Part shown: positions 35,035-44,947 of the stretch, in pieces
How the letters are laid out: each line of letters starts with the position of its first letter
How positions within the stretch are numbered: position 1 is the stretch's first letter
Notes under the pieces: model-generated
The model's database searches: none
Seen by the model: only the letters and a program-made list of their open reading frames with translations
What the model was told of the DNA's origin: nothing
Made by a program: the position numbers and the translations under genes
NCBI RefSeq assembly: GCF_036237275.1
Contig: NZ_CP108352.1
Coordinates: 5,704,001 to 5,768,000, forward strand
Direction of reading: 5' to 3'
DNA length: 64,000 bases
From: Streptomyces sp. NBC_01353
GTDB taxonomy: Bacteria; Actinomycetota; Actinomycetes; Streptomycetales; Streptomycetaceae

Positions 35035-36318
35035 GTGGCACGCATCGGTGATGGCGGCGATCTGCTCAAGTGCTCGTTCTGCGGAAAGAGCCAGAAGCAG
35101 GTGAAGAAGCTCATCGCGGGACCCGGTGTGTACATCTGCGATGAGTGCATCGACCTCTGCAACGAGATCATCGAGGAAGAACTCGCGGAGACGAGCGAGG
35201 TGCGGTGGGAGGAGCTCCCCAAGCCTCGCGAGATCTACGAGTTCCTCGAGGGGTACGTCGTCGGGCAGGAGCCCGCGAAGAAGGCCCTCTCGGTCGCGGT
35301 GTACAACCACTACAAGCGCGTCCAGGCCGGCGAGAACGGCGGCGGCGCGGGACGTGACGACGCCATCGAGCTGGCGAAGTCCAACATTCTGCTGCTGGGC
35401 CCCACGGGCTCCGGCAAGACGCTCCTGGCGCAGACGCTCGCCCGCATGCTCAACGTCCCGTTCGCCATCGCCGACGCGACGGCGCTGACGGAGGCCGGGT
35501 ATGTCGGCGAGGACGTCGAGAACATCCTGCTCAAGCTGATCCAGGCGGCCGACTACGACGTCAAGAAGGCCGAGACCGGGATCATCTACATCGACGAGAT
35601 CGACAAGGTCGCCCGTAAGAGCGAAAACCCGTCGATCACGCGTGACGTGAGCGGTGAGGGCGTCCAGCAGGCGCTCCTCAAGATCCTGGAGGGCACCACC
35701 GCCTCCGTACCGCCGCAGGGCGGCCGGAAGCACCCGCACCAGGAGTTCATCCAGATCGACACGACGAACGTGCTCTTCATCGTGGGCGGCGCCTTCGCCG
35801 GCCTGGAGAAGATCATCGAGTCGCGGGCGGGCGCGAAGGGCATCGGCTTCGGGGCGACGATCCGCTCCAAGCGCGAGATCGAGGCGAGCGACCAGTTCCA
35901 GGAGGTCATGCCGGAGGACCTGGTGAAGTTCGGGATGATCCCGGAGTTCATCGGCCGTCTGCCCGTCATCACCTCGGTCCACAACCTCGACCGCGAGGCC
36001 CTGCTCAAGATCCTCGTCGAGCCGCGCAACGCGCTGGTGAAGCAGTACCAGCGCCTCTTCGAGCTCGACGGCGTGGAGCTGGACTTCGACCGCCCGGCCC
36101 TGGAGGCCATCGCCGACCAGGCGATCCTGCGCGGCACGGGCGCGCGTGGCCTGCGCGCCATCATGGAAGAGGTCCTGATGTCGGTGATGTACGAGGTTCC
36201 GTCCCGCAAGGACGTGGCCCGCGTGGTCATCACGGCGGACGTCGTCCGCAACAACGTGAACCCGACGCTGGTGCCGCGGATCGTGAAGAACGACGGGCGG
36301 CACGAGAAGTCGGCGTAG
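35035..36318 (+). CDS. clpX: ATP-dependent Clp protease ATP-binding subunit ClpX
   Basis: AAA+ unfoldase that feeds substrates to ClpP. 427 residues, GTG start. N-terminal zinc-binding domain with C-S-F-C at 13-16 and the second pair in ICDECIDLC; Walker A GPTGSGKT at 122-129; Walker B IIYIDEID; the ClpP-contact loop IGF in [10 protein letters not shown]. Lies downstream of clpP1-clpP2 with a hairpin between. A strong bidirectional terminator separates it from the convergent Pro-rich membrane protein gene. Confidence 0.98.
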   Translation: MARIGDGGDLLKCSFCGKSQKQVKKLIAGPGVYICDECIDLCNEIIEEELAETSEVRWEELPKPREIYEFLEGYVVGQEPAKKALSVAVYNHYKRVQAGENGGGAGRDDAIELAKSNILLLGPTGSGKTLLAQTLARMLNVPFAIADATALTEAGYVGEDVENILLKLIQAADYDVKKAETGIIYIDEIDKVARKSENPSITRDVSGEGVQQALLKILEGTTASVPPQGGRKHPHQEFIQIDTTNVLFIVGGAFAGLEKIIESRAGAKGIGFGATIRSKREIEASDQFQEVMPEDLVKFGMIPEFIGRLPVITSVHNLDREALLKILVEPRNALVKQYQRLFELDGVELDFDRPALEAIADQAILRGTGARGLRAIMEEVLMSVMYEVPSRKDVARVVITADVVRNNVNPTLVPRIVKNDGRHEKSA

Positions 36319-36327
36319 TACGACGAG

Positions 36328-36383
36328 AACACACAGGGGCGCCCGGCCGGTTGACGACAACCGGCCGGGCGCCCCTGTGTGTT
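36328..36383. terminator. 25-bp bidirectional terminator after clpX
   Basis: Perfect 25-bp stem (36328-36352 with 36359-36383), six-base loop GACGAC. It is the longest perfect hairpin in the window and lies between convergent genes. Confidence 0.9.
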
Positions 36384-36388
36384 GAGCG

Positions 36389-37378
36389 TCAGGCCTTGGT
36401 GCGCGACGACGCGTAGAGCTTCGCCGTCTGCTCCGCCACCTCGTCCTGCGGCACCGAGACGACTCCCGTGGCGGCGCCCGTCAGGTCCATCAGGTTGGCG
36501 GAGCCGACAGTCGAATAGTCGGCCCAGGCGCAGGTGTAGAACTCCATCGACTTCGGCCCGGGCTGGGTGGACTCCTTCGTGCTGGTCATCTTGACCTTGG
36601 CGCACTGCATGAGCGCACCCTCGAAGCCGGAGGGCGTCACGCTCTCCGGGCCGCCCACGATCTCGTACTTCAGACCGAGGGTCTCGAGATCCTTGTTGTT
36701 CTTGCCCAGGTTGTCGAAGAACGAGTCGAGCGTCTTCGCCGGGTCGGCGACCTCGCCGTACAGCCCGCTGAAGGACAGCTGCTTGCCCTTGAGCGGGGTG
36801 CTGTCGTTCTTGTACTGGGCGTTGGCCTGAGCGGCGTTCTTGATGCCCATGGCCTCGGCCCTCGTCTTGGGCTCGTCCTTGAGCGGCCCGTCCTGCGAGG
36901 GGCCCTCGTTCGGGACCTTCTTGTACTCGCCGACGGTCTCGGGAGCGGTGATCTTGTAACCCTTGGTGTCGTCGCTCACCGCGCTGTTGCCGGCGCCGCT
37001 GCCGAACACGAAGTACGCACCCACACCCAGCGCGGCGACCACGGCGACGCAGGCGATGATCAGGCCGGTCTTCTTCTTCGGCGCCGGCGGCGGGGGCGGC
37101 ATGTAGCCGCCGGGGGCCTGGCCGTACGGGGGCTGCTGAGGGGGCTGGCCATAGGGGCCCGGCTGCTGGGGCTGCTGCGGGTAACCATACGGCTGCTGCG
37201 GCGGCACACCCTGGGGCGCCTGCTGGGGGTACCCGTAGCCGGGCTGCGGCGCCTGCGGCGGCTGGCCGTACGGTCCCGGCTGCTGCGGCTGGCCGTACGG
37301 ACCGGGCTGGCCCGGCTGACCGTAAGGCCCGGGCTGCTGAGGCTGACCGCCGTACGGGCCCGGCTGGTTGTAGCTCAT
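36389..37378 (-). CDS. Membrane protein with Pro/Gly/Gln-rich repeat N-terminus
   Basis: 329 residues. Residues 1-95 are a cytoplasmic low-complexity region of QPGPYGQP-type repeats. KKK then a membrane helix follows (~103-125, ending YFVFGSG). The extracellular ~205 residues are a globular domain with two cysteines (ALMQCAKV and FYTCAWADY) that may form a disulfide; the proline-rich end is cytoplasmic if the lysines follow the positive-inside rule. Proteins of this layout are common in Streptomyces, with no established role. Translation starts with [11 protein letters not shown]. It is adjacent to the left side of the TnpB element, whose insertion may have changed its promoter. Confidence 0.75.
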   Translation of the reverse strand: MSYNQPGPYGGQPQQPGPYGQPGQPGPYGQPQQPGPYGQPPQAPQPGYGYPQQAPQGVPPQQPYGYPQQPQQPGPYGQPPQQPPYGQAPGGYMPPPPPAPKKKTGLIIACVAVVAALGVGAYFVFGSGAGNSAVSDDTKGYKITAPETVGEYKKVPNEGPSQDGPLKDEPKTRAEAMGIKNAAQANAQYKNDSTPLKGKQLSFSGLYGEVADPAKTLDSFFDNLGKNNKDLETLGLKYEIVGGPESVTPSGFEGALMQCAKVKMTSTKESTQPGPKSMEFYTCAWADYSTVGSANLMDLTGAATGVVSVPQDEVAEQTAKLYASSRTKA

Positions 37379-37394
37379 GGACAGGTTCCCCTCA

Positions 37395-37426
37395 CAGGAT
37401 GTTTATGCGTAGCGAACAACATCCTG
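37395..37426. repeat. Inverted repeat left of tnpB, candidate left-end hairpin
   Basis: CAGGATGTT (37395-37403) and AACATCCTG (37418-37426) form a 9-bp stem with a 14-base loop. IS200/IS605 elements carry subterminal hairpins at their left end, so this may mark the left end of the element. It could instead be a promoter element of the gene ending at 37378. Confidence 0.4.
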
Positions 37427-37564
37427 GCGGAACCTCGGTCCGTCCGGAGTGCCGGGGTGTCGATTGGTTCACGGCTGTGACGCTGCCGGAAGGCACACAT
37501 GCTCGGACTGCGAACGCGTGACCACTGTCGGAGTCACTCGTTGAACCGATCGAGAGGGGGTGCG

Positions 37565-38788
37565 ATGGATCAGACCGCGAGCGGCACGGGATACGCCAGG
37601 TACACGTACCGACTTCGCGTCTCGTCCTCCGCACTCGATGCGCTCGAAGCGGAGTGGGCGCGGTGCCGGTGGATCTGGAACGAGTGCGTGGCCAAGTCCA
37701 AGGACACGCACGCCCACAACCAGAGACTTTCCAAGGGCGAGAGCAAGCGCACTTGCGGTCCCGCGCATCTCCACAAACTCCTGACCGAGGCCAGGGCCCG
37801 CACGCCCTGGTTGCGTGAAGGGTCCTCGGTTCCTCAGCAGCAGATCATCTGGGACTTCGGCAAGTCTCGAGCCAAGGCGCAGAAGGACATCAAGGACCGG
37901 CTGCCGATGCACCGCCGCGCCGGGATGCCGAAGTACAAGAAGAAGCATGATGCCGCTCCAAGCCTGAACTACACACGGCGCAAGTTCCGGTTGAGGGACG
38001 GTCGCCTGCATCTGGTGGGCGGCATCGTCCTGACGGTGGTCTGGTCCAGGGGCCTGCCCGCCGACCCGTCGTCCGTGCGCGTGTACCGCGACGGGCTGGG
38101 CCACTGGTACGCCTCGTTCGTCGAGGCCGCTCAGGCCGAACCCCTGCCCGCCACGGGTCGGGTGATCGGCGTGGACTGGGGTGTGACGGAGACCGCGACC
38201 ACCACGAGCGACACCCACGACCTTCCCCACGCCGACCACGGCAAGAAGGCTGCCGCTCGTCTGGCCCGGTATCAGCGGATGATGTCCCGCCGTCGACGGC
38301 CCAGGAGCAAAGCCCAGTCCAGGGGGTACAGAGCTGCTCAGCGGCAGGCCGCGAAGGTACACAAGAAGGTCGCCCGGCAGCGGCAGGACACCGCCCGGAA
38401 ATGGGCCAAGCATGTAGTCCGCGACCACGACGCCCTGGCCGTTGAGGACTTCCGGCCGAAGTTCCTCGCCAAGACCTCTATGGCCCGCAAGGCCGCTGAC
38501 GCCGCCATCGGCGCCACAAAGAAGGCCCTGGTCGAGATGGGCCGCAAGCACGGGCGCACCGTGTACCTGGTACATCCCGCGCACACCACGATGGACTGCG
38601 CGCAGTGCGGAGCGAGAGCCAAGCACGCACTGCCGCTGGGTGAGCGCACCTACACCTGCACCGAGTGCGGAGCCGTCTCCCCCAGAGACAAGAACTCCGC
38701 ACGCGTGATGCTCGTCCGGGCAGGTCTGAACCCGGCTGGTGCCGATCGCGGAAGACCTGACGGGACGCCGTCCCGCCAGGCAGCGTGA
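37565..38788 (+). CDS. tnpB: TnpB (IS200/IS605 OrfB), RNA-guided nuclease, intact and without TnpA
   Basis: 407 residues, the usual TnpB length. RuvC-like catalytic residues are all kept: D204 (GVDWG), E294 (LAVEDF) and D375 (RDKNSA), with spacings close to those I recall for ISDra2 TnpB. The zinc ribbon before D375 has CAQCGAR and CTECGA. An arginine-rich helix (MSRRRRPRSKAQSRG) lies between D204 and E294. The start is the ATG at 37565 (MDQTASGTGYARYTYR); a longer frame lacks support. No Y1 transposase (tnpA) is within the window, so it cannot move on its own. A hairpin-rich region just after the stop fits the right end and guide-RNA scaffold. It sits between the Pro-rich gene and valS. Confidence 0.93.
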   Translation: MDQTASGTGYARYTYRLRVSSSALDALEAEWARCRWIWNECVAKSKDTHAHNQRLSKGESKRTCGPAHLHKLLTEARARTPWLREGSSVPQQQIIWDFGKSRAKAQKDIKDRLPMHRRAGMPKYKKKHDAAPSLNYTRRKFRLRDGRLHLVGGIVLTVVWSRGLPADPSSVRVYRDGLGHWYASFVEAAQAEPLPATGRVIGVDWGVTETATTTSDTHDLPHADHGKKAAARLARYQRMMSRRRRPRSKAQSRGYRAAQRQAAKVHKKVARQRQDTARKWAKHVVRDHDALAVEDFRPKFLAKTSMARKAADAAIGATKKALVEMGRKHGRTVYLVHPAHTTMDCAQCGARAKHALPLGERTYTCTECGAVSPRDKNSARVMLVRAGLNPAGADRGRPDGTPSRQAA

Positions 38789-38851
38789 GCCAGGAATCCC
38801 CGCTCAGCCCCGAATGAGGGAACCCCCTCGCCTCAGGGAGGGGAGCATTCA
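38690..38851 (+). ncRNA. Candidate omega/right-end RNA of the TnpB element
   Basis: In studied elements the guide scaffold spans the 3' end of tnpB and the right end. Here, after the stop at 38788, GAATG (38812-38816) pairs with CATTC (38846-38850), enclosing a CCCCTC/GAGGGG stem (38824-38829 with 38838-38843). The 5' limit is a guess. If the element ends near 38850, the guide would be the bases from about 38851. Confidence 0.4.
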
Positions 38852-38896
38852 GAAACGAGTTTCAGGACAACCCCACGGCACCCCTAAACTGACCCC

Positions 38897-41518
38897 GTGA
38901 CCGAGAACACTCAGCAGCAGCCAGCAGCCAACCCCGAACTGCCGACCCAGTACGCGCCGGCCGAAGTAGAGGGGAAGCTGTACGAGCGCTGGGTAGAGCG
39001 GGGCTACTTCGAAGCCGACGAGAACAGCGACAAGCCGCCGTACACCATCGTCATTCCGCCGCCGAACGTCACCGGTTCGCTCCACCTGGGCCACGCCTTC
39101 GAGCACACGCTCATCGACGCCCTCACCCGCCGCAAGCGGATGCAGGGTTACGAGACGCTGTGGCAGCCGGGCATGGATCACGCCGGCATCGCCACCCAGA
39201 ACGTCGTCGAGCGCGAGCTCGCCAAGGAGGGCAAGTCCCGCCACGACCTGGGCCGCGAGGCGTTCGTCGAGCGCGTCTGGCAGTGGAAGGCCGAGTCCGG
39301 CGGTCAGATCTCCGGCCAGATGAAGCGCCTCGGCGACGGCGTCGACTGGTCCCGCGAGCGGTTCACGATGGACGAGGGCCTGTCCCAGTCCGTTCAGACC
39401 ATCTTCAAGAAGCTCTACGACGACGAGCTGATCTACCGCGCCGAGCGCATCATCAACTGGTGCCCGCGCTGTCTGACGGCCATCTCGGACATCGAGGTCG
39501 AGTACCAGGACGACGACGGCGAGCTCGTCTCCATCCGCTACGGCGAGGGCGACGCGTCCATCGTCGTCGCCACCACCCGCGCCGAGACGATGCTCGGTGA
39601 CACGGCCGTCGCCGTCCATCCGGACGACGAGCGGTACAAGCACATGGTCGGCACCGAGATCGAGCTGCCGCTGACCGGCCGCCGCATCCCGGTCGTCGCC
39701 GACGAGCACGTCGACCCCGAGTTCGGCACCGGTGCCGTCAAGGTGACGCCGGCGCACGACCCGAACGACTTCGAGATCGGCCAGCGCCACGGCCTGCCGA
39801 ACCTCGCCGTCATGGACGAGCGCGCGGTCATCACCGCCCACGGCCCCTTCCAGGGCCTGGACCGCCTCGAGGCCCGCTCCGCCATCGTCGCCGCGCTGCG
39901 CGCCGAGGGCCGGATCGTCTCCGAGAAGCGTCCGTACGTCCACTCCGTCGGCCACTGCTCGCGCTGCAAGACCACCATCGAGCCGCGCCTGTCGATGCAG
40001 TGGTGGGTCAAGGTCGGCCCGCTCGCGAAGGCCGCCGGTGACGCGGTCCGCGACGGCAAGGTCAAGATCCACCCGCAGGAGATGGAGAAGCGGTACTTCG
40101 ACTGGGTCGACAACCTCCACGACTGGTGCATTTCGCGCCAGCTGTGGTGGGGCCACCGCATTCCCGTCTGGTACGGCCCGAACGGCGAGATCGTCTGCGT
40201 CGGACCGGACGAGCAGCCGCCGACGGGCGAGGGCTGGCACCAGGACACGGATGTCCTGGACACCTGGTTCTCCTCCGGCCTGTGGCCGTTCTCCACGCTC
40301 GGCTGGCCGGAGCGGACCGACAGCCTCGCGAAGTTCTACCCGAACTCCGTCCTGGTCACCGGCTACGACATCCTCTTCTTCTGGGTCGCCCGGATGATGA
40401 TGTTCGGCCTGTACGCGATGGACGGCACCCCGCCGTTCCACACCATCGCCCTGCACGGCATGGTCCGCGACCAGTTCGGCAAGAAGATGTCGAAGTCCTT
40501 CGGCAACGCGGTCAACCCGCTGGACTGGATGGACGAGTACGGCTCCGACGCCGTCCGCTTCACCCTGGCCAACGGCGCCAACCCGGGTGTCGACGTCCCG
40601 ATCGGCGAGGACTGGGTCAAGGCGTCCCGTAACTTCGCCAACAAGATCTGGAACGCCACCCGCTTCGCGCTGATGAACGGCGCGACGGTCGAGGGCCCGC
40701 TGCCGGACCCGTCCGAGATGTCCGCGACGGACCGGTGGATCCTCTCCCGGCTCAACAAGACGGTCACCGAGGTCGACGCGTTCTACGACGACTACCAGTT
40801 CGCGAAGCTCGCCGACGCGCTCTACCACTTCGCGTGGGACGAGGTCTTCGACTGGTACGTCGAGCTGTCGAAGACCACGTTCTTCGCCGGCGGCGAGGGC
40901 GCCAGGGTCTCCGGCCGCGTCCTCGGTGAGGTCCTGGACGTGACGCTGCGCCTGCTCCACCCGGTCGTCCCGTTCGTCACCGAGACGCTCTGGACCACGC
41001 TCACCGGCAAGGAGTCGGTCGTCATCGCCGACTGGCCGAAGGACTCCGGCTTCCGCGACGACACCGCCGAGCGGGAGATCGAGCTCGTCCAGCAGGTCGT
41101 CACCGAGGTCCGCCGGTTCCGCTCGGACCAGGGTCTGCAGCCGGGCCAGAAGGTTCCGGCCCGTCTCGACCTGGCCGGCACCGCGCTCGCCCCGCACGAG
41201 GCGGCCATTCGCCAGCTGCTGCGGCTCCAGCCGGAGGGCGAGGGCTTCTCCGCCACCGCCTCCCTGCCGGTCGCCGGGGCCACGGTCGCGCTCGACCTGT
41301 CCGGCACCATCGACGTGGCGGCGGAGCGCAAGCGTCTCGCCAAGGACCTCGCGGCCGCGGAGAAGGAGAAGGCGCAGGCAAACGGGAAGCTCGGCAACGA
41401 GGCGTTCCTGGCGAAGGCGCCGGACAACGTGGTCGAGAAGATCCGTACGCGGCTCGCCAAGGCGGACGAGGACATCGCCCGTATCCAGGCGCAGCTGGAG
41501 CGGCTGCCGCAGGCGTAA
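38897..41518 (+). CDS. valS: Valyl-tRNA synthetase
   Basis: Class I synthetase that charges tRNA-Val. 873 residues, GTG start. HIGH motif HLGH at 63-66 (in [12 protein letters not shown]), KMSKS at 530-534, editing (CP1) domain at ~190-340 with [13 protein letters not shown], and a C-terminal coiled coil (~805-870: [21 protein letters not shown]). The SD is poor. There is no T-box-like leader. The upstream neighbour is the TnpB element, which ends about 45 bases before the start, so the valS promoter is either in the small gap or inside the element. Confidence 0.98.
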   Translation: MTENTQQQPAANPELPTQYAPAEVEGKLYERWVERGYFEADENSDKPPYTIVIPPPNVTGSLHLGHAFEHTLIDALTRRKRMQGYETLWQPGMDHAGIATQNVVERELAKEGKSRHDLGREAFVERVWQWKAESGGQISGQMKRLGDGVDWSRERFTMDEGLSQSVQTIFKKLYDDELIYRAERIINWCPRCLTAISDIEVEYQDDDGELVSIRYGEGDASIVVATTRAETMLGDTAVAVHPDDERYKHMVGTEIELPLTGRRIPVVADEHVDPEFGTGAVKVTPAHDPNDFEIGQRHGLPNLAVMDERAVITAHGPFQGLDRLEARSAIVAALRAEGRIVSEKRPYVHSVGHCSRCKTTIEPRLSMQWWVKVGPLAKAAGDAVRDGKVKIHPQEMEKRYFDWVDNLHDWCISRQLWWGHRIPVWYGPNGEIVCVGPDEQPPTGEGWHQDTDVLDTWFSSGLWPFSTLGWPERTDSLAKFYPNSVLVTGYDILFFWVARMMMFGLYAMDGTPPFHTIALHGMVRDQFGKKMSKSFGNAVNPLDWMDEYGSDAVRFTLANGANPGVDVPIGEDWVKASRNFANKIWNATRFALMNGATVEGPLPDPSEMSATDRWILSRLNKTVTEVDAFYDDYQFAKLADALYHFAWDEVFDWYVELSKTTFFAGGEGARVSGRVLGEVLDVTLRLLHPVVPFVTETLWTTLTGKESVVIADWPKDSGFRDDTAEREIELVQQVVTEVRRFRSDQGLQPGQKVPARLDLAGTALAPHEAAIRQLLRLQPEGEGFSATASLPVAGATVALDLSGTIDVAAERKRLAKDLAAAEKEKAQANGKLGNEAFLAKAPDNVVEKIRTRLAKADEDIARIQAQLERLPQA

Positions 41519-41526
41519 ATGCTGGT

Positions 41527-41561
41527 GAAGGGCCCGGGACCGACGCGGTTCCGGGCCCTTC
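41527..41561 (+). terminator. Terminator after valS
   Basis: Perfect 11-bp stem (41527-41537 with 41551-41561), then CTCTTTTG, one of the few U-rich tails in the window. Confidence 0.85.
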
Positions 41562-41633
41562 TCTTTTGTCCGAAGTGCGTAATATCACACGACTTGTGAC
41601 CTGGGTCATGCCCTTCAGGCCCAAGGACCTTGG

Positions 41634-42788
41634 ATGATGGAGGGCATGTCCCGTCTCCCCACCCTGCCCGCGCTGCGCCGCCGCGTGGACCGGTGGGCCG
41701 GATCACCGCACGCCCTCGACGTGATCGCCGCGGTCAGCGCCTTCGCCCTGATGGTCCTGGACGTGCCCGGGCTCGCGCGCGCCGACAACTCGCTGACCGG
41801 CGTCACCGCGACCCTCGTCCTGGCGGCCGGCGCGGCCACGCTGGTGCTGCGGCGCCGGCTGCCCTGGATCCCGTACCTGGTGGCGCTCGCCCTGATGGGC
41901 TGGCTGCACGAGCTGACGATGATTCAGTTCGCGCTGTACTCGCTGGGCCGCTTCCGGGGCCGCAGGGTCGCCGTCGTCGCGACGGTGCTCTACGTGGGTG
42001 TGGCGTACGCGCTGTTCCAGACGCCCGGCTGGCCGGCCCGGCACGGCGAGACGCTCAGCGACTTCCTCAGCCTCGTCGTCCCCATTGGTGTGCTCGCGGC
42101 GGGCGTCGGGATCGCCGCGTACCGGCAGGACCTGGTCCGCGCCCTGGAACGCCAGCGTGCCGAGGCCGCGGCACGGCAGGCGGTGCAGGAGGAGCGGATC
42201 TCGGTCGGCCGGGACGTCCACGACCTGGTGGGCCGGGAGCTGACCGTGCTCGCCGTCCGGGCCGAGGTCCTCGCAGTTCGGGCCAGGGGCGAGGTGCACA
42301 TGAAGGACTTCGAGGAGCTCGCGGACACCGCGCGGCGCGCCCACCACATGCTCAACGAGACGATCGTGCGCCGGGCCGACCACGGCACCGCCACGCCCGG
42401 TCTCGACGGGCTCTCCGAGCTCGCGGAGGAGAGCGAGCGGATGGGCAGCCCGGTCGAGCTCACGGTCGCCGAGGAGGCGAAGGCGCTCTCCCCGCTGCGC
42501 CAGACGGCCGTCCACCGGGTCGTCCAGGAGTGTCTGACGAACGCGGCCAAGCACGCGCCGGGGCTTCCGGTGGCCGTGACGATCTCGGTGACCGGCCCCG
42601 ACCTGCGCATCGAGGTTCGCAACCCGCTCCCCACGACCCCGCCGGACCGCGCCCCGGTCTCGACGGGCACGGGCCTGTTCTCCATGGGGGAGCGCGTCAC
42701 CAGCATGGGTGGCAGCCTCTCGGCCGGGCCGGACGGCGACACGTACACGGTGACCGCGCTGCTGCCGACGGGCTTCGGGGTGCACTGA
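41634..42788 (+). CDS. Orphan sensor histidine kinase, HisKA_3 type
   Basis: 384 residues. Four to five membrane helices fill residues ~25-165 with almost no extracellular domain, so it senses in or at the membrane. A coiled linker leads to the HisKA_3 dimerisation domain, with phospho-acceptor H196 (GRDVHDLVG), then an HATPase_c domain with VVQECLTNAAKHA and GTGLFSMGERV. It belongs to the NarL/DesK class. No response-regulator gene is adjacent, so the partner is elsewhere. The ATG at 41634 has AAGGA six bases before it, better than the ATG at 41646. Its stop is within a short tandem repeat (42771-42832). Confidence 0.9.
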   Translation: MMEGMSRLPTLPALRRRVDRWAGSPHALDVIAAVSAFALMVLDVPGLARADNSLTGVTATLVLAAGAATLVLRRRLPWIPYLVALALMGWLHELTMIQFALYSLGRFRGRRVAVVATVLYVGVAYALFQTPGWPARHGETLSDFLSLVVPIGVLAAGVGIAAYRQDLVRALERQRAEAAARQAVQEERISVGRDVHDLVGRELTVLAVRAEVLAVRARGEVHMKDFEELADTARRAHHMLNETIVRRADHGTATPGLDGLSELAEESERMGSPVELTVAEEAKALSPLRQTAVHRVVQECLTNAAKHAPGLPVAVTISVTGPDLRIEVRNPLPTTPPDRAPVSTGTGLFSMGERVTSMGGSLSAGPDGDTYTVTALLPTGFGVH

Positions 42789-42832
42789 ACGGCTTCGGGG
42801 TGCGCCGAGCGGGCTTCGGGGTGCAGCGAGCG
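42771..42832 (+). repeat. 20-21 bp tandem repeat across the kinase stop codon
   Basis: Three copies of GGCTTCGGGGTGC followed by 7-8 variable bases (42771-42790, 42791-42811, 42812-42832). The first copy encodes the last residues GFGVH and the stop. It looks like local duplication after the end of the gene. Confidence 0.8.
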
Positions 42833-42926
42833 GCCGTCGGCGGGCGCGGAGAGGGCCGAGTGGGTCGGGAAAGTCCCGAAAGGGGTGCGTCCATCGTCTG
42901 TCGGTCCCCCTCCGTAGACTGGGCCC

Positions 42927-44444
42927 GTGAGTGAGCCCCGCGACCAGTTCGACGCGTCCGACCCGTCCGACCCGTTCGACGAGATCGTCGACACAGAGAC
43001 CGACCGTGACCCCGACCTGGCGGTGATCGAAGCCGGCAGCCGCACGCTGCGCGCGCAGGCCGGCCCGCCCCAGGGCGACCCCGTGCCCGCCCGGCCCGCC
43101 GACCCTGAGGTGGACAGGCAGCTGCGCGAGGTCGAGACCGAGCTGGCGACCCGCTGGGGAGAGACCAAGCTGGAGCCCTCGGTGACGCGGATCGCGGCGC
43201 TGATGGACGTGCTCGGCGAGCCCCAGCGCGCGTACCCCTCGATCCACATCACGGGCACGAACGGCAAGACGTCCACGGCCCGCATCGTCGAGGCCCTGCT
43301 GACCGCGTTCGACCTGCGCACCGGGCGGTACACCTCGCCGCACGTGCAGACGATCACCGAGCGGATCAGCCTGGACGGCGCTCCGATCTCCGCCGAGGGC
43401 TTCATCGAGACGTACCAGGACATCAAGCCGTACGTGGAGCTGGTGGACGCCCGCGAGGAGTTCCGGCTCTCCTTCTTCGAGGTCCTCACCGGAATGGCGT
43501 ACGCCGCCTTCGCCGACGCCCCGGTGGACGTGGCGGTCGTCGAGGTCGGCATGGGCGGCACCTGGGACGCGACGAACGTCATCGACGCCTCGGTCGCCGT
43601 CGTCACCCCGATCGACCTCGACCACACCGACCGCCTCGGCGGGACGCCCGGCGAGATCGCCGGCGAGAAGTCCGGGATCATCAAGCAGGGCGCGACGGTG
43701 ATCCTGGCCCAGCAGCCGGTGGACGCCGCCCAGGTCATGCTGAAGAAGGCCGTCGAGGTCGATGCGACGGTCGCCCGCGAGGGCATGGAGTTCGGCGTCG
43801 TCTCCCGCGAGATCGCGGTAGGCGGCCAGTTGCTCACCCTGCGCGGGCTCGGCGGCGAGTACGAGGGCGTCTTTCTGCCGCTGTACGGCGCGCACCAGGC
43901 GCACAACGCGGCGGTCGCCCTCGCGGCGGTCGAGGCGTTCTTCGGCATCGGCGCCGAACACGCCCGCACCCTGGACCTCGACACCGTTCGCCGAGCCTTC
44001 GCCTCGGTGGCGTCCCCGGGCCGCCTCGAGGTCGTCCGCAGCTCCCCGACGGTGATCCTGGACGCCGCGCACAACCCGCACGGCGCGCGCGCGACGGCCG
44101 ACGGCGTCAGCGAGTCGTTCGGCTTCTCGCGGCTCATCGGCGTCGTCTCCACCAGCTCCGACAAGGACGCCAAGGGGCTGCTCGAAGCCTTCGAGCCGAT
44201 CTTCGCGGAGATCGTCGTCACGGCGAACTCCAACCCCCGCGCGACGGACGTGGACACGCTCGCGGCGATCGCCGTGGAGGTCTTCGGCGACGACCGGGTG
44301 GTCGTCGAGCCGCGGCTGGACGACGCCATCGAGGCGGCGATCACCCTCGCGGAGGAAGAGGACGAGTACGCGGGAGCGGGCGTCCTGGTGACCGGTTCGA
44401 TCTTCACGGTCGGGGACGCCCGGCTGCTCCTCGGAAGGCGCTGA
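42927..44444 (+). CDS. folC: Dihydrofolate synthase / folylpolyglutamate synthase
   Basis: Adds glutamate to dihydropteroate and extends folate polyglutamate tails. 505 residues. ATP loop GTNGKTS at 110-116, then SPHVQTITERI, and GGTWDATN and HTDRLG as in Mur-ligase relatives. The N-terminal ~70 residues are a charged extension (MSEPRDQFDASDPSDPFDE) not needed for the fold and common in Streptomyces. The GTG at 42927 is the likely start. It is followed after five bases by a DUF4233 gene, in a folC-DUF4233-ndk order usual in Actinobacteria. Confidence 0.96.
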   Translation: MSEPRDQFDASDPSDPFDEIVDTETDRDPDLAVIEAGSRTLRAQAGPPQGDPVPARPADPEVDRQLREVETELATRWGETKLEPSVTRIAALMDVLGEPQRAYPSIHITGTNGKTSTARIVEALLTAFDLRTGRYTSPHVQTITERISLDGAPISAEGFIETYQDIKPYVELVDAREEFRLSFFEVLTGMAYAAFADAPVDVAVVEVGMGGTWDATNVIDASVAVVTPIDLDHTDRLGGTPGEIAGEKSGIIKQGATVILAQQPVDAAQVMLKKAVEVDATVAREGMEFGVVSREIAVGGQLLTLRGLGGEYEGVFLPLYGAHQAHNAAVALAAVEAFFGIGAEHARTLDLDTVRRAFASVASPGRLEVVRSSPTVILDAAHNPHGARATADGVSESFGFSRLIGVVSTSSDKDAKGLLEAFEPIFAEIVVTANSNPRATDVDTLAAIAVEVFGDDRVVVEPRLDDAIEAAITLAEEEDEYAGAGVLVTGSIFTVGDARLLLGRR

Positions 44445-44449
44445 ATCCG

Positions 44450-44797
44450 ATGCGTACGCTCTGTGCCTCGACGCTGATCGGCGAGTTCTTCGTGATCGGG
44501 TTCGCCGGGCTCGTCGCCATGAAGGACGCGAGCCTGTCGATGTCCACGGTCTGGTGGGTCTGCGGCATCGCGATGCTGGTGTCGGTGCTGCTGTGCGGGA
44601 TGATCACCCGCCCGGGCGGGCTCCAGCTCGGCTGGGCGCTGCAGGTCGCTCTGGTCGCGAGCGGCTTCGTGGTGCCGGTGATGTTCTTCCTGGGCGCGAC
44701 CTTCGCGGTGCTGTGGTGGGCCTCGATCCACTACGGCCGCAAGATCGACGAGGCGAAGGCCCGCTGGGCCGCGCAGGCCGAGGCGGAGACGGCGTAG
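44450..44797 (+). CDS. DUF4233 membrane protein
   Basis: 115 residues with four predicted helices: MRTLCASTLIGEFFVIGFAG, VWWVCGIAMLVSVLLCG, QVALVASGFVVPVMFFLG and the following AVLWWASIHYG in part. It ends in a charged tail KIDEAKARWAAQAEAE. DUF4233 proteins are found just after folC in Actinobacteria and have no known role. Five bases separate it from folC, so it is co-transcribed. A small hairpin (44818-44833) follows before ndk. Confidence 0.9.
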   Translation: MRTLCASTLIGEFFVIGFAGLVAMKDASLSMSTVWWVCGIAMLVSVLLCGMITRPGGLQLGWALQVALVASGFVVPVMFFLGATFAVLWWASIHYGRKIDEAKARWAAQAEAETA

Positions 44798-44817
44798 CGC
44801 CTCCGGAGACCCGGTGG

Positions 44818-44833
44818 CCGTCTCCCGAGACGG
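44818..44833 (+). terminator. Short hairpin after folC-DUF4233
   Basis: CCGTCT and AGACGG pair over a CCCG loop, 21 bases past the stop. Short for a terminator; partial read-through into ndk is likely. Confidence 0.45.
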
Positions 44834-44947
44834 GGTGGCACCCAGGAAGCGGAGTAGTCCCCTCCTGAGGCTGACGCTGCGTAATCGGCGGCTGTGGTGG
44901 CCCTGTAGCCTCTGAGTCCCGCACACCGTTCTGAAGGAGTCTCTACC

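Noticed and set aside
31801-36360. Minus-strand open frame of 1519 codons over tig-clp
   Set aside because: Shadow of conserved tig, clpP1, clpP2 and clpX on the other strand.
38789-38896. T-box riboswitch for valS
   Set aside because: No specifier loop or TGG-type antiterminator sequence is visible; the hairpins belong to the TnpB right end.
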